The notes beneath the pieces are model-generated. The model was not told the DNA's origin, did not search any database, and saw only the letters and a program-made list of their open reading frames with translations. Shown one piece after another: positions 27,653-37,143 of a stretch of 64,000 nt of DNA. Positions within the stretch are counted from its first letter, which is position 1, and each line of letters opens with the position of its first letter. The stretch covers positions 101,618 through 165,617 of the forward strand of contig JAIRPV010000015.1 of assembly GCA_031256825.1 (NCBI GenBank), in the 5' to 3' direction. Source of the stretch: Oscillospiraceae bacterium. GTDB taxonomy: Bacteria; Bacillota; Clostridia; Oscillospirales; Acutalibacteraceae. The translations under genes and the position numbers were made by a program.

Positions 27653-28903
27653 TCAGGCGGGAACGAGTCCCCCGTCTTCCGCTGCCATTGCAATCCCCAG
27701 CGCCAGAGCGGCTTTGGCCGCCGCTGTGCGGTTATAGGTTCTGTCGTTTCGGCCGGTGTCGAGCCGCCTGGTTACGGTGCGTTTGCCGTTGCAAGCCGCG
27801 AGCCAGATAAGCCCCGCAGGTTTTGCTTCGCTTTGCCCCGGCCCGGCAACCCCCGTTACGGCCACGGCCAGATCGGCTCCGGCCCCGGCCCGCGCGCCTT
27901 CGGCCATTTCGATTGCCGTTTCTTCGCTGACGGCGCCAAAGCGCGCGAGGGTGTTTGGCGTTACCCCCAGCAGTTCCTGCTTGGCCTGGTTGGCGTAAGT
28001 GACGTAGCCTTGCCGGAACACCTCGGAAGCCCCCGGAAGGGCGGTCAGCGCCGCGCAGATGGCTCCGCCGGTGCAGCTTTCCGCGAAAGCGATGGTTTTC
28101 CCCTGTTCCCGCAGACGCGCCAACAGGGTTTCCTCCAGCGATTGGTCGATGGCGTAAACGTAATCTCCTAATAAACTTTGTAAATTTTTTATGACGGGCG
28201 CGCAGAGCGCTTCGGCGGCTTCGGCCGTTGCGGCATAGGCGCTCACGCGCAGATAGCTTTCGCCCTCTTTGGCGTAGGGCGCAACGGTTGGGTTTTCGCT
28301 GTCTTGCAAATGAGCCGTCAGTTCCGCCATGCGGCTTTCGCCCAGGCCAACCGTTTTAACGTGGTGGGAGACGATGGCGCCGCCCGCGTAGGGCTGCAGC
28401 AGGGGCTTGAGCGCCTGCTGGAACATGGGGCGCAGTTCCCCGGGCGGCCCCGGCAGCAGCGCCACGAGCTTTTCGCCGTGGCGGATGACGCATCCGGGCG
28501 CGGTGCCGTTCGCGTTATAGAGCACAACGCCGCCCTGCGGCACCAGCGCCTGTTTGTAGTTCGAATATCCGCATTCTCCCCCGCGCCGCCGGAAAAATGC
28601 ATCGATTGCCCGCCGCTGTGCCGGATCTTCCACCAGCGGCACGCCCAGGGCCTTGCAAACCGTCTCTTTGGTCAAATCATCTTTTGTGGGGCCAAGCCCC
28701 CCTGTCAGAAGGACAATATCGCTGCGGCGAAGCGCCGCCAGAAAATCTTCTTGCAGCCGCGCCGGGTTATCGCCAACTGTCAATACCCGCTGCACGGAAA
28801 TCCCCATGGCCGCCAACGCGCCGCAAAGGTATGGCGCGTTTGTGTTGAGAATTTCTCCCAGCAGCAGTTCCGTGCCCACGCTGATGATTTCGCATACGTT
28901 CAT
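27653..28903 (-). CDS. cinA: CinA competence/damage-inducible protein
   Basis: EIISVGTELLLGEILNTNAPYL, LLTGGLGPTKDDLTKETV, AESCTGGAICAALTALPGASEVF, AVTGVAGP. Confidence 0.97.
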   Translation of the reverse strand: MNVCEIISVGTELLLGEILNTNAPYLCGALAAMGISVQRVLTVGDNPARLQEDFLAALRRSDIVLLTGGLGPTKDDLTKETVCKALGVPLVEDPAQRRAIDAFFRRRGGECGYSNYKQALVPQGGVVLYNANGTAPGCVIRHGEKLVALLPGPPGELRPMFQQALKPLLQPYAGGAIVSHHVKTVGLGESRMAELTAHLQDSENPTVAPYAKEGESYLRVSAYAATAEAAEALCAPVIKNLQSLLGDYVYAIDQSLEETLLARLREQGKTIAFAESCTGGAICAALTALPGASEVFRQGYVTYANQAKQELLGVTPNTLARFGAVSEETAIEMAEGARAGAGADLAVAVTGVAGPGQSEAKPAGLIWLAACNGKRTVTRRLDTGRNDRTYNRTAAAKAALALGIAMAAEDGGLVPA

Positions 28904-28941
28904 TCAGAATCTCCAAGCGCCAAAATTCAGGCTTAGGGGCC

Positions 28942-30129
28942 TTATCTATTTTCTCCGTCAATCGCGTGCAAAACCGTATGTTCCAGGGCGCGCGCCATCA
29001 GCGGTTCGAGTTCCAGCTTGGCTTCGGCGGCTTCGAGCGCGGCGGGTTTTGGTTTTGTGCGCGGGTGCCGCGGCGTGAATACCGTGCAGCAGTCTTCGTA
29101 AGGCAAAATGGAAAGCTCAAACGTGCCGATTTTTCGCGCCAGCGCAACCGTCTCGTCTTTGTCTGTTCCAATGAGCGGCCGGAAGACAGGAAGGGTGGTG
29201 ACAGAATCTGTGCAGGCAAGGGCCTGCATGGTTTGGCTTGCCACCTGCCCCAGGCTTTCGCCGGTAATGAGCGCCCCGCAGTTTTCGCGCAGCGCAAGGG
29301 TTTGCGCGATACGCATCATCCCCCGGCGCATGAGCAGCGTTGCCAGTTCTTCCGGGCAGCGCTCGCGGATCTGCTCCTGGTATTCTGTAAAAGGGACAAC
29401 GAACAAGCGGATTCGGCCGGCGTAGTTGGCCACTTTAGAGAGCAGCCGGTGCACCTTTTCTTCCGCCCGTTCAGAAGTATAGGGCGGCGACGCGAAGTGC
29501 ACGGCCATCAGCCGCAGCCCGCGCCGTGCCATCATCCAGGCGGCCACAGGAGAATCGATCCCGCCGGAAATCAGCACCGCCGCGTCGCCGGCGGAACCCA
29601 CAGGCAGCCCGCCCGCGCCCCGCGCCTGATCCGCGTGCAAAAACGCGTGCTGCTCGCGCACCTCGATATAGACGGTCACATCGGGCTGCCGCACGTCCAC
29701 CTTCAGATGAGGGAATTCCTGAAGCAGGGATTCGCCCGCCTGCTCGCAGAGCTGCGGCGACCGAAAGGGGAAGGTTTTGTCTGAGCGCTTGGCCTCGCAT
29801 TTGAATGTGTGCGCAAAGGTCAGCTCCTGCCGCAGATATGCGGCGCAGCCCGCCAAAATCGCGGGCATCTCTTTGGGTACTCTGGCCGCGCGGGTTGCCC
29901 CCGCAAAGCCAAAGACCCGGCGCGCGCGCGCGAACGCCGCATCCATGTCTGCGCCTTCGCCGCAGGGGAGCGCCTGCACGGCGGATTGCGCGATGGTGAT
30001 CTTCCAGTCCCCCAGGGGGCTTAAGGCGCGCCGCAGGTTTTTTAGCAGCTGCTCTTCAAATGAGCGGCGGTTTTGCCCTTTCAGAATCGTTTCGCCAACT
30101 TTGAGTAAAAGAACTTCGTCGAATGTCAT
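28942..30129 (-). CDS. thiI: tRNA 4-thiouridine synthase
   Basis: LLKVGETILKGQNRRSFEEQLLKNL; GGIDSPVAAWMMARRG; EDCCTVFTPRHP. Confidence 0.97.
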   Translation of the reverse strand: MTFDEVLLLKVGETILKGQNRRSFEEQLLKNLRRALSPLGDWKITIAQSAVQALPCGEGADMDAAFARARRVFGFAGATRAARVPKEMPAILAGCAAYLRQELTFAHTFKCEAKRSDKTFPFRSPQLCEQAGESLLQEFPHLKVDVRQPDVTVYIEVREQHAFLHADQARGAGGLPVGSAGDAAVLISGGIDSPVAAWMMARRGLRLMAVHFASPPYTSERAEEKVHRLLSKVANYAGRIRLFVVPFTEYQEQIRERCPEELATLLMRRGMMRIAQTLALRENCGALITGESLGQVASQTMQALACTDSVTTLPVFRPLIGTDKDETVALARKIGTFELSILPYEDCCTVFTPRHPRTKPKPAALEAAEAKLELEPLMARALEHTVLHAIDGENR

Positions 30130-30172
30130 GGACGCCTCCCGGTATGTAGGGCGGAGAACCGCCCGCTTTCGT

Positions 30173-31303
30173 TCACGTCCTTGCCAGCGTTGCGACCGCA
30201 TCGCCGAGCGTGCGGAGGAAATAGTCGATTTCCTCCCGGGTGTTAAAGCGCGATAAACTGATGCGTAGCGCGCCGTTGATTTCCGCGTCGCTCAGACCCA
30301 TGGCTTGCAGCACGCGGCTGCGGCGGCCCTTTGCGCAGGCCGACCCTGCCGAGACACAGACCCCCCGGGCCGAAAGGAAGTTGAGCATGGTTTCTGACAT
30401 GAGGCCCGGCACGGAGATGTTTGTCAGGTACGGCAGCGCATCCGGCGGGGAGTTGACTTGCACGCCATTGATCGCGGCAAGGCCTTCTATCAGCTGCCCG
30501 CGCAGGCCGGAGACATACTCGTAAGCCTGCTTGTGATCCGGCAGCGCGGCCGCGGCCGCGGCAAACCCCGCCAAGGCGGGCACGCCTTCGGTGCCTGGCC
30601 GCATGCGGTTTTCTTGCGAACCGCCAAAGAGGATGGGCTGGATGCGCACGCCCTCGCGGATATACAGCGCGCCCGCGCCCTTTGGCCCATGGATCTTGTG
30701 GGAACTCACCGTCATCAGATCCACGCCCATGCGCTGGGGATATAGCGGCAGCTTGCCATAGGCCTGCACCGCGTCGCAGTGGATCAGCGCCGGGGCGCCG
30801 CGCAGGCGCACCGCCCGCCGGATTTTTTCGATGGGCTGTATGGTGCCCACTTCGTTGTTGACTGCCATGAGACTGACCAGAATGGTGTCGGGCGTGATCA
30901 GCCGCAGCAATTCCTGCTCCGAGACGCCGCCTATGGAATCCACGCTCAGGTAAACAACGTCGAACCCGCGTGCGCTTAGCTCCTTCGCGCTTTCGGCAAC
31001 GCTGGAATGCTCCACGGGGGAAGTGACGATCCGCCGCCCGCGCCGCTTCATGGCCGCCGCCGCCCCGAACAGCGCCAGATTGTTGGATTCTGTGCCGCCG
31101 CTGGTGAAGGTAATCTCCCGCGGCGAACAGTTCAGGCTGGACGCGACCGCCGCGCGGCTTTCGCCCAGAAGGCGTTCGGCCTCCAGCCCTCTGTGGTGCA
31201 GAGACGAAGGATTGCCCCAAACGCGCTCCAGTGCGCCGCGCATGGCCTCCACAGCTTCCGGGCACAGGGGCGTGGTGGCGCTGTTGTCAAGATACGCTTC
31301 CAC
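30173..31303 (-). CDS. Cysteine desulfurase (NifS/IscS-like); ORF extends to 31333
   Basis: VEAYLDNSATTPLCPEAVEAM, TSGGTESNNLAL, VSSHKIHGPKGAGALYIREG, VSAGSACAKG. Confidence 0.96.
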   Translation of the reverse strand: MEAYLDNSATTPLCPEAVEAMRGALERVWGNPSSLHHRGLEAERLLGESRAAVASSLNCSPREITFTSGGTESNNLALFGAAAAMKRRGRRIVTSPVEHSSVAESAKELSARGFDVVYLSVDSIGGVSEQELLRLITPDTILVSLMAVNNEVGTIQPIEKIRRAVRLRGAPALIHCDAVQAYGKLPLYPQRMGVDLMTVSSHKIHGPKGAGALYIREGVRIQPILFGGSQENRMRPGTEGVPALAGFAAAAAALPDHKQAYEYVSGLRGQLIEGLAAINGVQVNSPPDALPYLTNISVPGLMSETMLNFLSARGVCVSAGSACAKGRRSRVLQAMGLSDAEINGALRISLSRFNTREEIDYFLRTLGDAVATLART

Positions 31304-31702
31304 GCGGGACACCTCCTTGCCAAGTTTCGGCAAGGAAACGAGCCGACTGATCTAAATTATATAACATATGGTCACCCATTTCAAGAGATTGGGAAAGAAA
31401 AAATAACTTTTTTTGTAACTGATTGTTTCCTTCCCGTTTTACGGCGTGAAACCGTTCCGATTTTTCCAAATTTCTTCAATTTAGCGTACAAAATCGCCAA
31501 ACATTGGAGCGCCTAGACAGGAAGACGTCTGGAAAAGAATCCCACCGGTCTTCCACTGTAGTATATGCGAACATGCCCCGCAGGGGTTCTGCGGAAACAG
31601 TTGGAACGGTTTTGCCGAATAGCGCCCAGATAACGGGACGTGACCCGGAAATGATTACAATAAGAAACCAAATAATTCCACGCCGGGCTTTTGTTTTCCC
31701 AG

Positions 31703-31725
31703 AAAGATTACATTTTGTAATCTTT
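31703..31725. promoter_or_regulatory. Perfect 23-bp palindrome
   Basis: AAAGATTACA-TTT-TGTAATCTTT. Confidence 0.6.
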
Positions 31726-31760
31726 GGCCGTGCTTGCGTGCCGCCGCAAGGCGGAGCTAA

Positions 31761-31795
31761 AATAAGGGGGCGCCCTGCCCCCATTATTTTTTACT
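31761..31795 (-). terminator. Terminator-like hairpin downstream of XRE gene (possibly bidirectional)
   Basis: AATAAGGGGGC-GCCCT-GCCCCCATTATT with flanking T/A tracts. Confidence 0.75.
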
Positions 31796-32036
31796 CCAAA
31801 TCCAACAGCCAGGCGGCGCTGACATCCAAGGCCCGCGCCAGGCACCGCAGTTCAAAATCCGTTACGCTGCGAAACTGCCCTTCCAGCTTCGATAGCCCCG
31901 AGGCGTTCAGTTCCACGCCGTTCTTGTTGAGGTACGCCAATAAATCCCGCTGCTTCAACCGCAGCTCCCGTCTTCGCTCCTGTACTTTTGCGCCAACAAT
32001 GTTCCGGTTCCCCAGTGGCTGCTGCCTTGTCCTCAT
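31791..32036 (-). CDS. XRE-family helix-turn-helix regulator
   Basis: VGAKVQERRRELRLKQRDLLAYLNKNGVELNASGLSKLEGQFRSVTDFELRCLARALDVSAAWLLDLE. Confidence 0.88.
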   Translation of the reverse strand: MRTRQQPLGNRNIVGAKVQERRRELRLKQRDLLAYLNKNGVELNASGLSKLEGQFRSVTDFELRCLARALDVSAAWLLDLE

Positions 32037-32208
32037 ACTTATCACCCTTCATGCACCGTTTTTTCTTAAGTATAGCAGATGTTCCCGCCCATTGCAAGGG
32101 GGAGATGCAAAAAAATTACGTTTTGTTATCAATTAGCCGCAAAAAAGACTTGCCTATTTGTCCAGAATTTGCTACAATAGAGGGGTAAACCGCAAGGAGG
32201 GCACCAAC

Positions 32209-33480
32209 ATGCCGAACGAAGAGTTTGAACAGGAAGATTTACTGAGCATGATGCGGCGCTATGACAACAATATTCTGGCGGGCTACCAGCCCCCGCCGGA
32301 AGCATACCTGCCGCCGGAAGCATACCTGCCGCCGGAAGCCGAGCCGAGCTTCGGCCCCGTCTGCGACTATACCAACCCCTGGGGCGGCTATCATTCCCCG
32401 CTGGAAGACGCGGCCAGCCGCATTTGGCGGGAAGAAAGCGAGGATCCCCCTCCGCCGGCCGGCGAGCCCGCGCGGGACGGCCAGGCAAAAGCGCGGCGGC
32501 AGCGGGCAAAGCAGATGAAAAAACAGCGCAGGCGCGATTTAAAAAAGAGAGGCCCGCTGCGCCGGGCATTTGCCTTGTTGCTGGCGCTGCTGATTGCCAT
32601 TGGCGGCCTGTTCTATCTGATGGCGTTCCTTGTGGCGGGCAAAGTGCAGCGCAAAACCATTTCGCAGGGGCAATCCGCCGCTGTGGCCGCGGCCAATGGC
32701 AGCCCGCTGGTAACCAATATCCTGATTCTCGGGCTTGACAGCGAATCCGGCGCGGCGGGTCGTTCCGACAGCATGCTGCTGCTGAGCATCGATCGTTTGC
32801 ATGGCAAACTGAAACTGACGTCCTTCCTGCGCGATAGCTGGCTTTCCCTTCCCAACGGGCAGGGCGCAAAACTCAATGCCGCCAGCCGCCTGGGCGGCCC
32901 CGGGCTGCTTTTGCAGACCCTTGCGGATAATTTTGGCCTACGCGTTGACCACTATATCCAGATGGATTTCCAGGGCTTTGAACTGCTGATCGACGCCGTG
33001 GGCGGCCTGCGCATCCCCATCACCGTGGCCGAAGCCGAATTCCTTTGCAAAACCACGCGCCTTGGCAAGGAGATTGGCCGCGAGGCCATGCTGGATCAAA
33101 TGACGCGGCAGGGCGGGGTTGACATGACCGGCAAACAGACGCTGATCTATTGCCGCATTCGCAAGCTGGATGACGATTTCCACCGCACGCAGCGCCAGCG
33201 CAAAGTAATGGCGCTGCTTGTTGAAAAATGCAGACAAAACCCCGCGCGGCTTGTGCAAGCGGCCGCCGCCGCGCTGCCATACCTCCAGACCGACCTGACG
33301 CAGCCCGCTCTCGCGGCCTATGGGATTGCCGCCCCGGTTTGCCTGCTGTTCAAAACAGAAGAACACCAGGTGCCCGCGCAGGGAACCTGGTATTATGACC
33401 GCCGCGACGGCGCTTCTGTGATTATCATGGATGTGGCCAACAACGCCCTGAAATTGAAAGAATTTCTTTACGGTGGTTAG
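32209..33480 (+). CDS. LytR-CpsA-Psr (LCP) family protein
   Basis: TNILILGLDSESGAAGRSDSMLLLSIDRLHGKLKLTSFLRDSWLSLPNGQGAKLNAASRLGG...DHYIQMDFQGFELLIDAVGGL...KQTLIYCRIRKLDDDFHRTQRQR; promoter TTGCCT-17-TACAAT upstream. Confidence 0.95.
   Translation: MPNEEFEQEDLLSMMRRYDNNILAGYQPPPEAYLPPEAYLPPEAEPSFGPVCDYTNPWGGYHSPLEDAASRIWREESEDPPPPAGEPARDGQAKARRQRAKQMKKQRRRDLKKRGPLRRAFALLLALLIAIGGLFYLMAFLVAGKVQRKTISQGQSAAVAAANGSPLVTNILILGLDSESGAAGRSDSMLLLSIDRLHGKLKLTSFLRDSWLSLPNGQGAKLNAASRLGGPGLLLQTLADNFGLRVDHYIQMDFQGFELLIDAVGGLRIPITVAEAEFLCKTTRLGKEIGREAMLDQMTRQGGVDMTGKQTLIYCRIRKLDDDFHRTQRQRKVMALLVEKCRQNPARLVQAAAAALPYLQTDLTQPALAAYGIAAPVCLLFKTEEHQVPAQGTWYYDRRDGASVIIMDVANNALKLKEFLYGG
32293..32340 (+). repeat. 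18-bp tandem repeat (PPEAYL) in LCP N-terminus
   Basis: ccgccggaagcatacctg x2 plus partial third copy. Confidence 0.85.
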
Positions 33481-34037
33481 CTCACCAGCAGCGCCACGTC
33501 GATCCTGTTTTGCAGCAGGGTGATATACTCCAATAAATACAGCCTGTCGGCCAGTTCAAACACGTCCGGCGGGCGGTTGTGCATGAGCCGGGCGAGATGA
33601 TCGATATAACTCCCCGCATGGTAAAACATCATTGGATCAATCAGCCGATCCACCGGCTTCTTCCCGATTTGTTGCAGCTTCCAATTCAACCGGGAAAGCT
33701 GCACGTTCAGCCCCGCTTGCAGCGCAACATTTTCGAGCAGGGAATTGTTGGGCAAAGCCGAAGTGTCCAGCACGCGCACCGCGACGGCACTCAGAACCAC
33801 GATCGCCGCCGTCTTGTGCCGATCAAGCGGCTGCGCCGGATTTTGCATCTGACGTTGTGTTTTTTGATAAAGCTCGCTGTAATGAGTCTCGAACCGAAAC
33901 TCATTTTGCCGCTCCGTATTCAGGCGAACGCCATGGTACTTGATCAGATCGTCAGCACTATGGCAAGCTGCCTCGATGCAGCGCCAAAACTCCCTGATAG
34001 CATCTGTCACGCCCTTGGCCCCATACCTTTCCTTCAA
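33477..34037 (-). CDS. Hypothetical protein with LDRHKTAA motif
   Basis: 186-aa ORF, TTG start preceded by GAAGGAAAAG; tail-to-tail with LCP gene; no better competing ORF. Confidence 0.72.
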   Translation of the reverse strand: MKERYGAKGVTDAIREFWRCIEAACHSADDLIKYHGVRLNTERQNEFRFETHYSELYQKTQRQMQNPAQPLDRHKTAAIVVLSAVAVRVLDTSALPNNSLLENVALQAGLNVQLSRLNWKLQQIGKKPVDRLIDPMMFYHAGSYIDHLARLMHNRPPDVFELADRLYLLEYITLLQNRIDVALLVS

Positions 34038-34087
34038 ACTTTTCCTTCAAACCTTGTTTTGTTGTTTTGGCGGGCAATCCCGCTCCG

Positions 34088-34279
34088 CTAACGCTCCCGC
34101 CGCTCCATCAGGTTCGCTTCCAGCGTGATTTCTCTGTGCAGGATAAAGGGAGCGGGAATGATATTTTTACACAGGTCTTCCCCGTGGTTTGCCGGTTCCC
34201 GCATTTGGTATCGCTCTACAAATTCGTTCCATGCAGAATCACTGCGCCGCGTTTGCGGCTCCGTTGTTGTTCCCCACAT
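34088..34279 (-). CDS. Small hypothetical protein (MWGTTTEPQTRRSDSAWNEF...)
   Basis: ATG at 34279 preceded by AGAGAGG; codirectional with next ORF; ORF track extends to 34318. Confidence 0.5.
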   Translation of the reverse strand: MWGTTTEPQTRRSDSAWNEFVERYQMREPANHGEDLCKNIIPAPFILHREITLEANLMERRER

Positions 34280-34357
34280 GCTCGCTGGCCTCTCTCTATG
34301 TATAAAGTAACAAGTCAAACTTGCTGCCTTTGGGCGCCGTTGCCCAAGGCATTTTAC

Positions 34358-34378
34358 GCAAAACCTGTCAGGTTTTGC
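34358..34378. repeat. Near-continuous palindrome upstream of small hypothetical genes
   Basis: GCAAAACCTG-T-CAGGTTTTGC, beside second dyad CCTTTGGGC-GCCGTT-GCCCAAGG (about 34328-34349). Confidence 0.8.
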
Positions 34379-34453
34379 CTATCTACTTAATGTTACCACG
34401 AATTCCCCGGAATGTCAATCAAATTTTACCAAAAAAATTACGGAATTTCGGCA

Positions 34454-34486
34454 AATAGGGGTAGACCGATTCGGCCCACCCCTATT
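34454..34486 (-). terminator. Terminator-like hairpin after ppdK
   Basis: AATAGGGGT...ACCCCTATT stem-loop just past the ppdK stop. Confidence 0.6.
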
Positions 34487-34503
34487 ATTTGTTGCTGATC
34501 CGA

Positions 34504-37143
34504 TTATTTCTTCCCCGCAATGGCCGCCTGGGCCGCCGCGAGGCGCGCGATCGGCACGCGGAAGGGGGAGCAGCTCACGTAATCCAGGCCAATCTTGTGG
34601 CAGAACTTAACGCTGCTCGGGTCGCCGCCGTGCTCGCCGCAGATGCCCAGCTTGATATCCGGGCGGGTTTTGCGGCCGTTTTCCACCGCCATTTGCACCA
34701 GCTTGCCCACGCCGTTTTGATCCAGACGCGCGAAGGGATCGTTTTCGTAGATCTTCGCGTTGTAGTACGCATCGAGGAACGCGCCCGCGTCGTCGCGGCT
34801 GAACCCGAAGGTCATCTGCGTCAGGTCGTTGGTGCCAAAGCTAAAGAACTCGGCCTCCTGGGCGATTTCGTCGGCCAGCAGCGCGGCGCGCGGGATTTCG
34901 ATCATGGTGCCGACTTTATAGTGCAGTTCCTTGCCGCTGGCGGCGATGAGCGCGTCGGCGGTTTTGGTGACGATATCCTTCACATACTTGAGTTCTTTGA
35001 TCTCGCCCACCAGCGGGATCATGATCTCGGGCACGATGTTGTAATCCGGATGCGCCGCGTTCACAGCCAGCGCCGCGTTGATGACGGCAGTGGTCTGCAT
35101 TTCGGCGATTTCGGGGTAGCTCACGGCCAAACGGCAGCCGCGGTGGCCCATCATGGGGTTGAACTCGTGGAGGCTTTCCACTTTTTCCTGGAGTTCTTTT
35201 GCTGTGATGCCAAGCTCGCCGGCAATTTCGGCAATTTCTTCTTCTTTTTGCGGCAGGAATTCGTGCAGGGGCGGATCGAGGAAGCGCACGGTCATCGGGC
35301 GGCCCTCCAGCGCCTCATACATCGCGGTGAAGTCGCCCTGCTGATAGGGCAGCAGCTCGGCCAGGGCGGCCTTGCGGGCTTCCACGTCTTTGGCCACAAT
35401 CATCTTGCGCATGCTCTTGATGCGTTCGCCTTCAAAGAACATGTGCTCCGTGCGGCAAAGGCCGATGCCTTCCGCGCCAAACTTAACGGCCTGCGCGGTG
35501 TCGCGCGGGTTATCGGCGTTGGTGCGCACTTTGAGCGTGCGGCGGGCGTCCGCCCAGGCCATAAACACTTCAAAGTCGCCGGAAATGCTGGCTTCAACGG
35601 TGGGCACGGCTTCGCCATAAATTTTGCCGGTGCTGCCGTCGAGAGAGATATAGTCGCCTTCTTTGTAGTCTTTGCCGCCCAGATTGAAGTATTTGTTCGC
35701 CGCGTGCATGGTGATTTCTCCGCAGCCCGAAACGCAGCAAGTGCCCATGCCGCGCGCTACAACCGCCGCGTGGGAAGTCATGCCGCCGCGCACGGTTAAG
35801 ATGCCCTGCGCCACGGCCATGCCCTCAATGTCGTCGGGCGAGGTTTCGAGCCGCACGAGGATGACCTTTTCGCCGTTGTCGGCCCAGGCCTTAGCCTCCG
35901 CCGCCGTAAATACCACGCGCCCGCAGGCCGCCCCCGGCGAGGCCGCCAGGCCCTGCCCAATGGGTTGCGACGCCTTCAGGGCTTTCGCGTCGAACTGCGG
36001 ATGCAGCAGGGCGTCCAGCTGCTGCGGTTCCACGCGGCTAACGGCTTCGTCTTCGGTGATCATGCCTTCGCGTACCAGATCCACGGCAATGCGCAGCGCG
36101 GCCGCGGCGGTGCGCTTTCCGTTGCGCGTCTGGAGCATATAAAGCGTTTTGTTTTCGATGGTGAACTCCATGTCCTGCATGTCGCGGTAGTGGTTCTCGA
36201 GCTTGTTGGCAATCGCCACAAACTGGGCGTACACTTCGGGCATGTCCTGCTCAAGCTGGGCGATTTTGCTGGGCGTGCGCACGCCGGCCACAACGTCTTC
36301 GCCCTGCGCGTTGATCAGGTATTCGCCGAACAGCGCTTTTTCGCCCGTGGCGGGATCGCGCGTGAAGGCCACGCCTGTGCCGGAATTGTTGTTCAGGTTG
36401 CCGTAAACCATGGGCTGCACGTTGACCGCCGTGCCCCAGCTGTAGGGGATCTCGTTCATGCGGCGGTAAACGTTCGCGCGCGGGTTATCCCAGGAACGGA
36501 ACACGGCCTTGACGGCCTCGAGCAGCTGCACCTTCGGATCCGCCGGGAAATCCACGCCCTTTTCTTTTTTATAAAAGGCCTTGAACAGCGCGACAAGGTT
36601 CTTCATGTCGGCTGCATCCAGTTCAATGTCGTCCTTGACGCCCTTCTTTTCTTTCAGCTCGTCGATGATCTCTTCAAAGCGCTTTTTGCTCAGTTCCATT
36701 ACCACGTCGCTGAACATCTGGATAAAGCGGCGGTAGCTGTCGTAGACAAAGCGCTCAAAGGCGGGGTCGGGGTTGCCTGCGATCATGCCGGCGGCCACGT
36801 CGTCGTTCAGGCCCAGGTTCAGGATGGTGTCCATCATGCCGGGCATGGAAGCGCGCGCGCCGGAGCGGACAGAAACCAGCAGCGGGTTCGCCGGATCGCC
36901 AAAGGCCTTATGGTTAATTGCCTCGATTTTGGTCAGATATTCTTCGATTTGCGCCAGGATGTCGTCGCCGATGACTTTGCCGTCGTCGTAGTAGCGGGTG
37001 CACGCTTCGGTGGTTACCGTAAAGCCCTGCGGCACGGGCATGCCCATGCGCACCATTTCGGCCAGGTTCGCGCCTTTGCCGCCGAGCAGTTCCCGCATGG
37101 AGCCGTCGCCTTCCGAAAAGAGGTATACATACTTGTCTACCAT
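34504..37143 (-). CDS. ppdK: Pyruvate, phosphate dikinase
   Basis: VYLFSEGDGSMRELLGGKGANLAEM; GGMTSHAAVVARGMGTCCVSGC; GLCRTEHMFF; ICGEHGGDP. Confidence 0.98.
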   Translation of the reverse strand: MVDKYVYLFSEGDGSMRELLGGKGANLAEMVRMGMPVPQGFTVTTEACTRYYDDGKVIGDDILAQIEEYLTKIEAINHKAFGDPANPLLVSVRSGARASMPGMMDTILNLGLNDDVAAGMIAGNPDPAFERFVYDSYRRFIQMFSDVVMELSKKRFEEIIDELKEKKGVKDDIELDAADMKNLVALFKAFYKKEKGVDFPADPKVQLLEAVKAVFRSWDNPRANVYRRMNEIPYSWGTAVNVQPMVYGNLNNNSGTGVAFTRDPATGEKALFGEYLINAQGEDVVAGVRTPSKIAQLEQDMPEVYAQFVAIANKLENHYRDMQDMEFTIENKTLYMLQTRNGKRTAAAALRIAVDLVREGMITEDEAVSRVEPQQLDALLHPQFDAKALKASQPIGQGLAASPGAACGRVVFTAAEAKAWADNGEKVILVRLETSPDDIEGMAVAQGILTVRGGMTSHAAVVARGMGTCCVSGCGEITMHAANKYFNLGGKDYKEGDYISLDGSTGKIYGEAVPTVEASISGDFEVFMAWADARRTLKVRTNADNPRDTAQAVKFGAEGIGLCRTEHMFFEGERIKSMRKMIVAKDVEARKAALAELLPYQQGDFTAMYEALEGRPMTVRFLDPPLHEFLPQKEEEIAEIAGELGITAKELQEKVESLHEFNPMMGHRGCRLAVSYPEIAEMQTTAVINAALAVNAAHPDYNIVPEIMIPLVGEIKELKYVKDIVTKTADALIAASGKELHYKVGTMIEIPRAALLADEIAQEAEFFSFGTNDLTQMTFGFSRDDAGAFLDAYYNAKIYENDPFARLDQNGVGKLVQMAVENGRKTRPDIKLGICGEHGGDPSSVKFCHKIGLDYVSCSPFRVPIARLAAAQAAIAGKK

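Noticed and set aside
31504-32136. 210-aa plus-strand ORF across the XRE gene
   Set aside because: Antisense to a clear HTH protein; contains terminator and palindromic sequence
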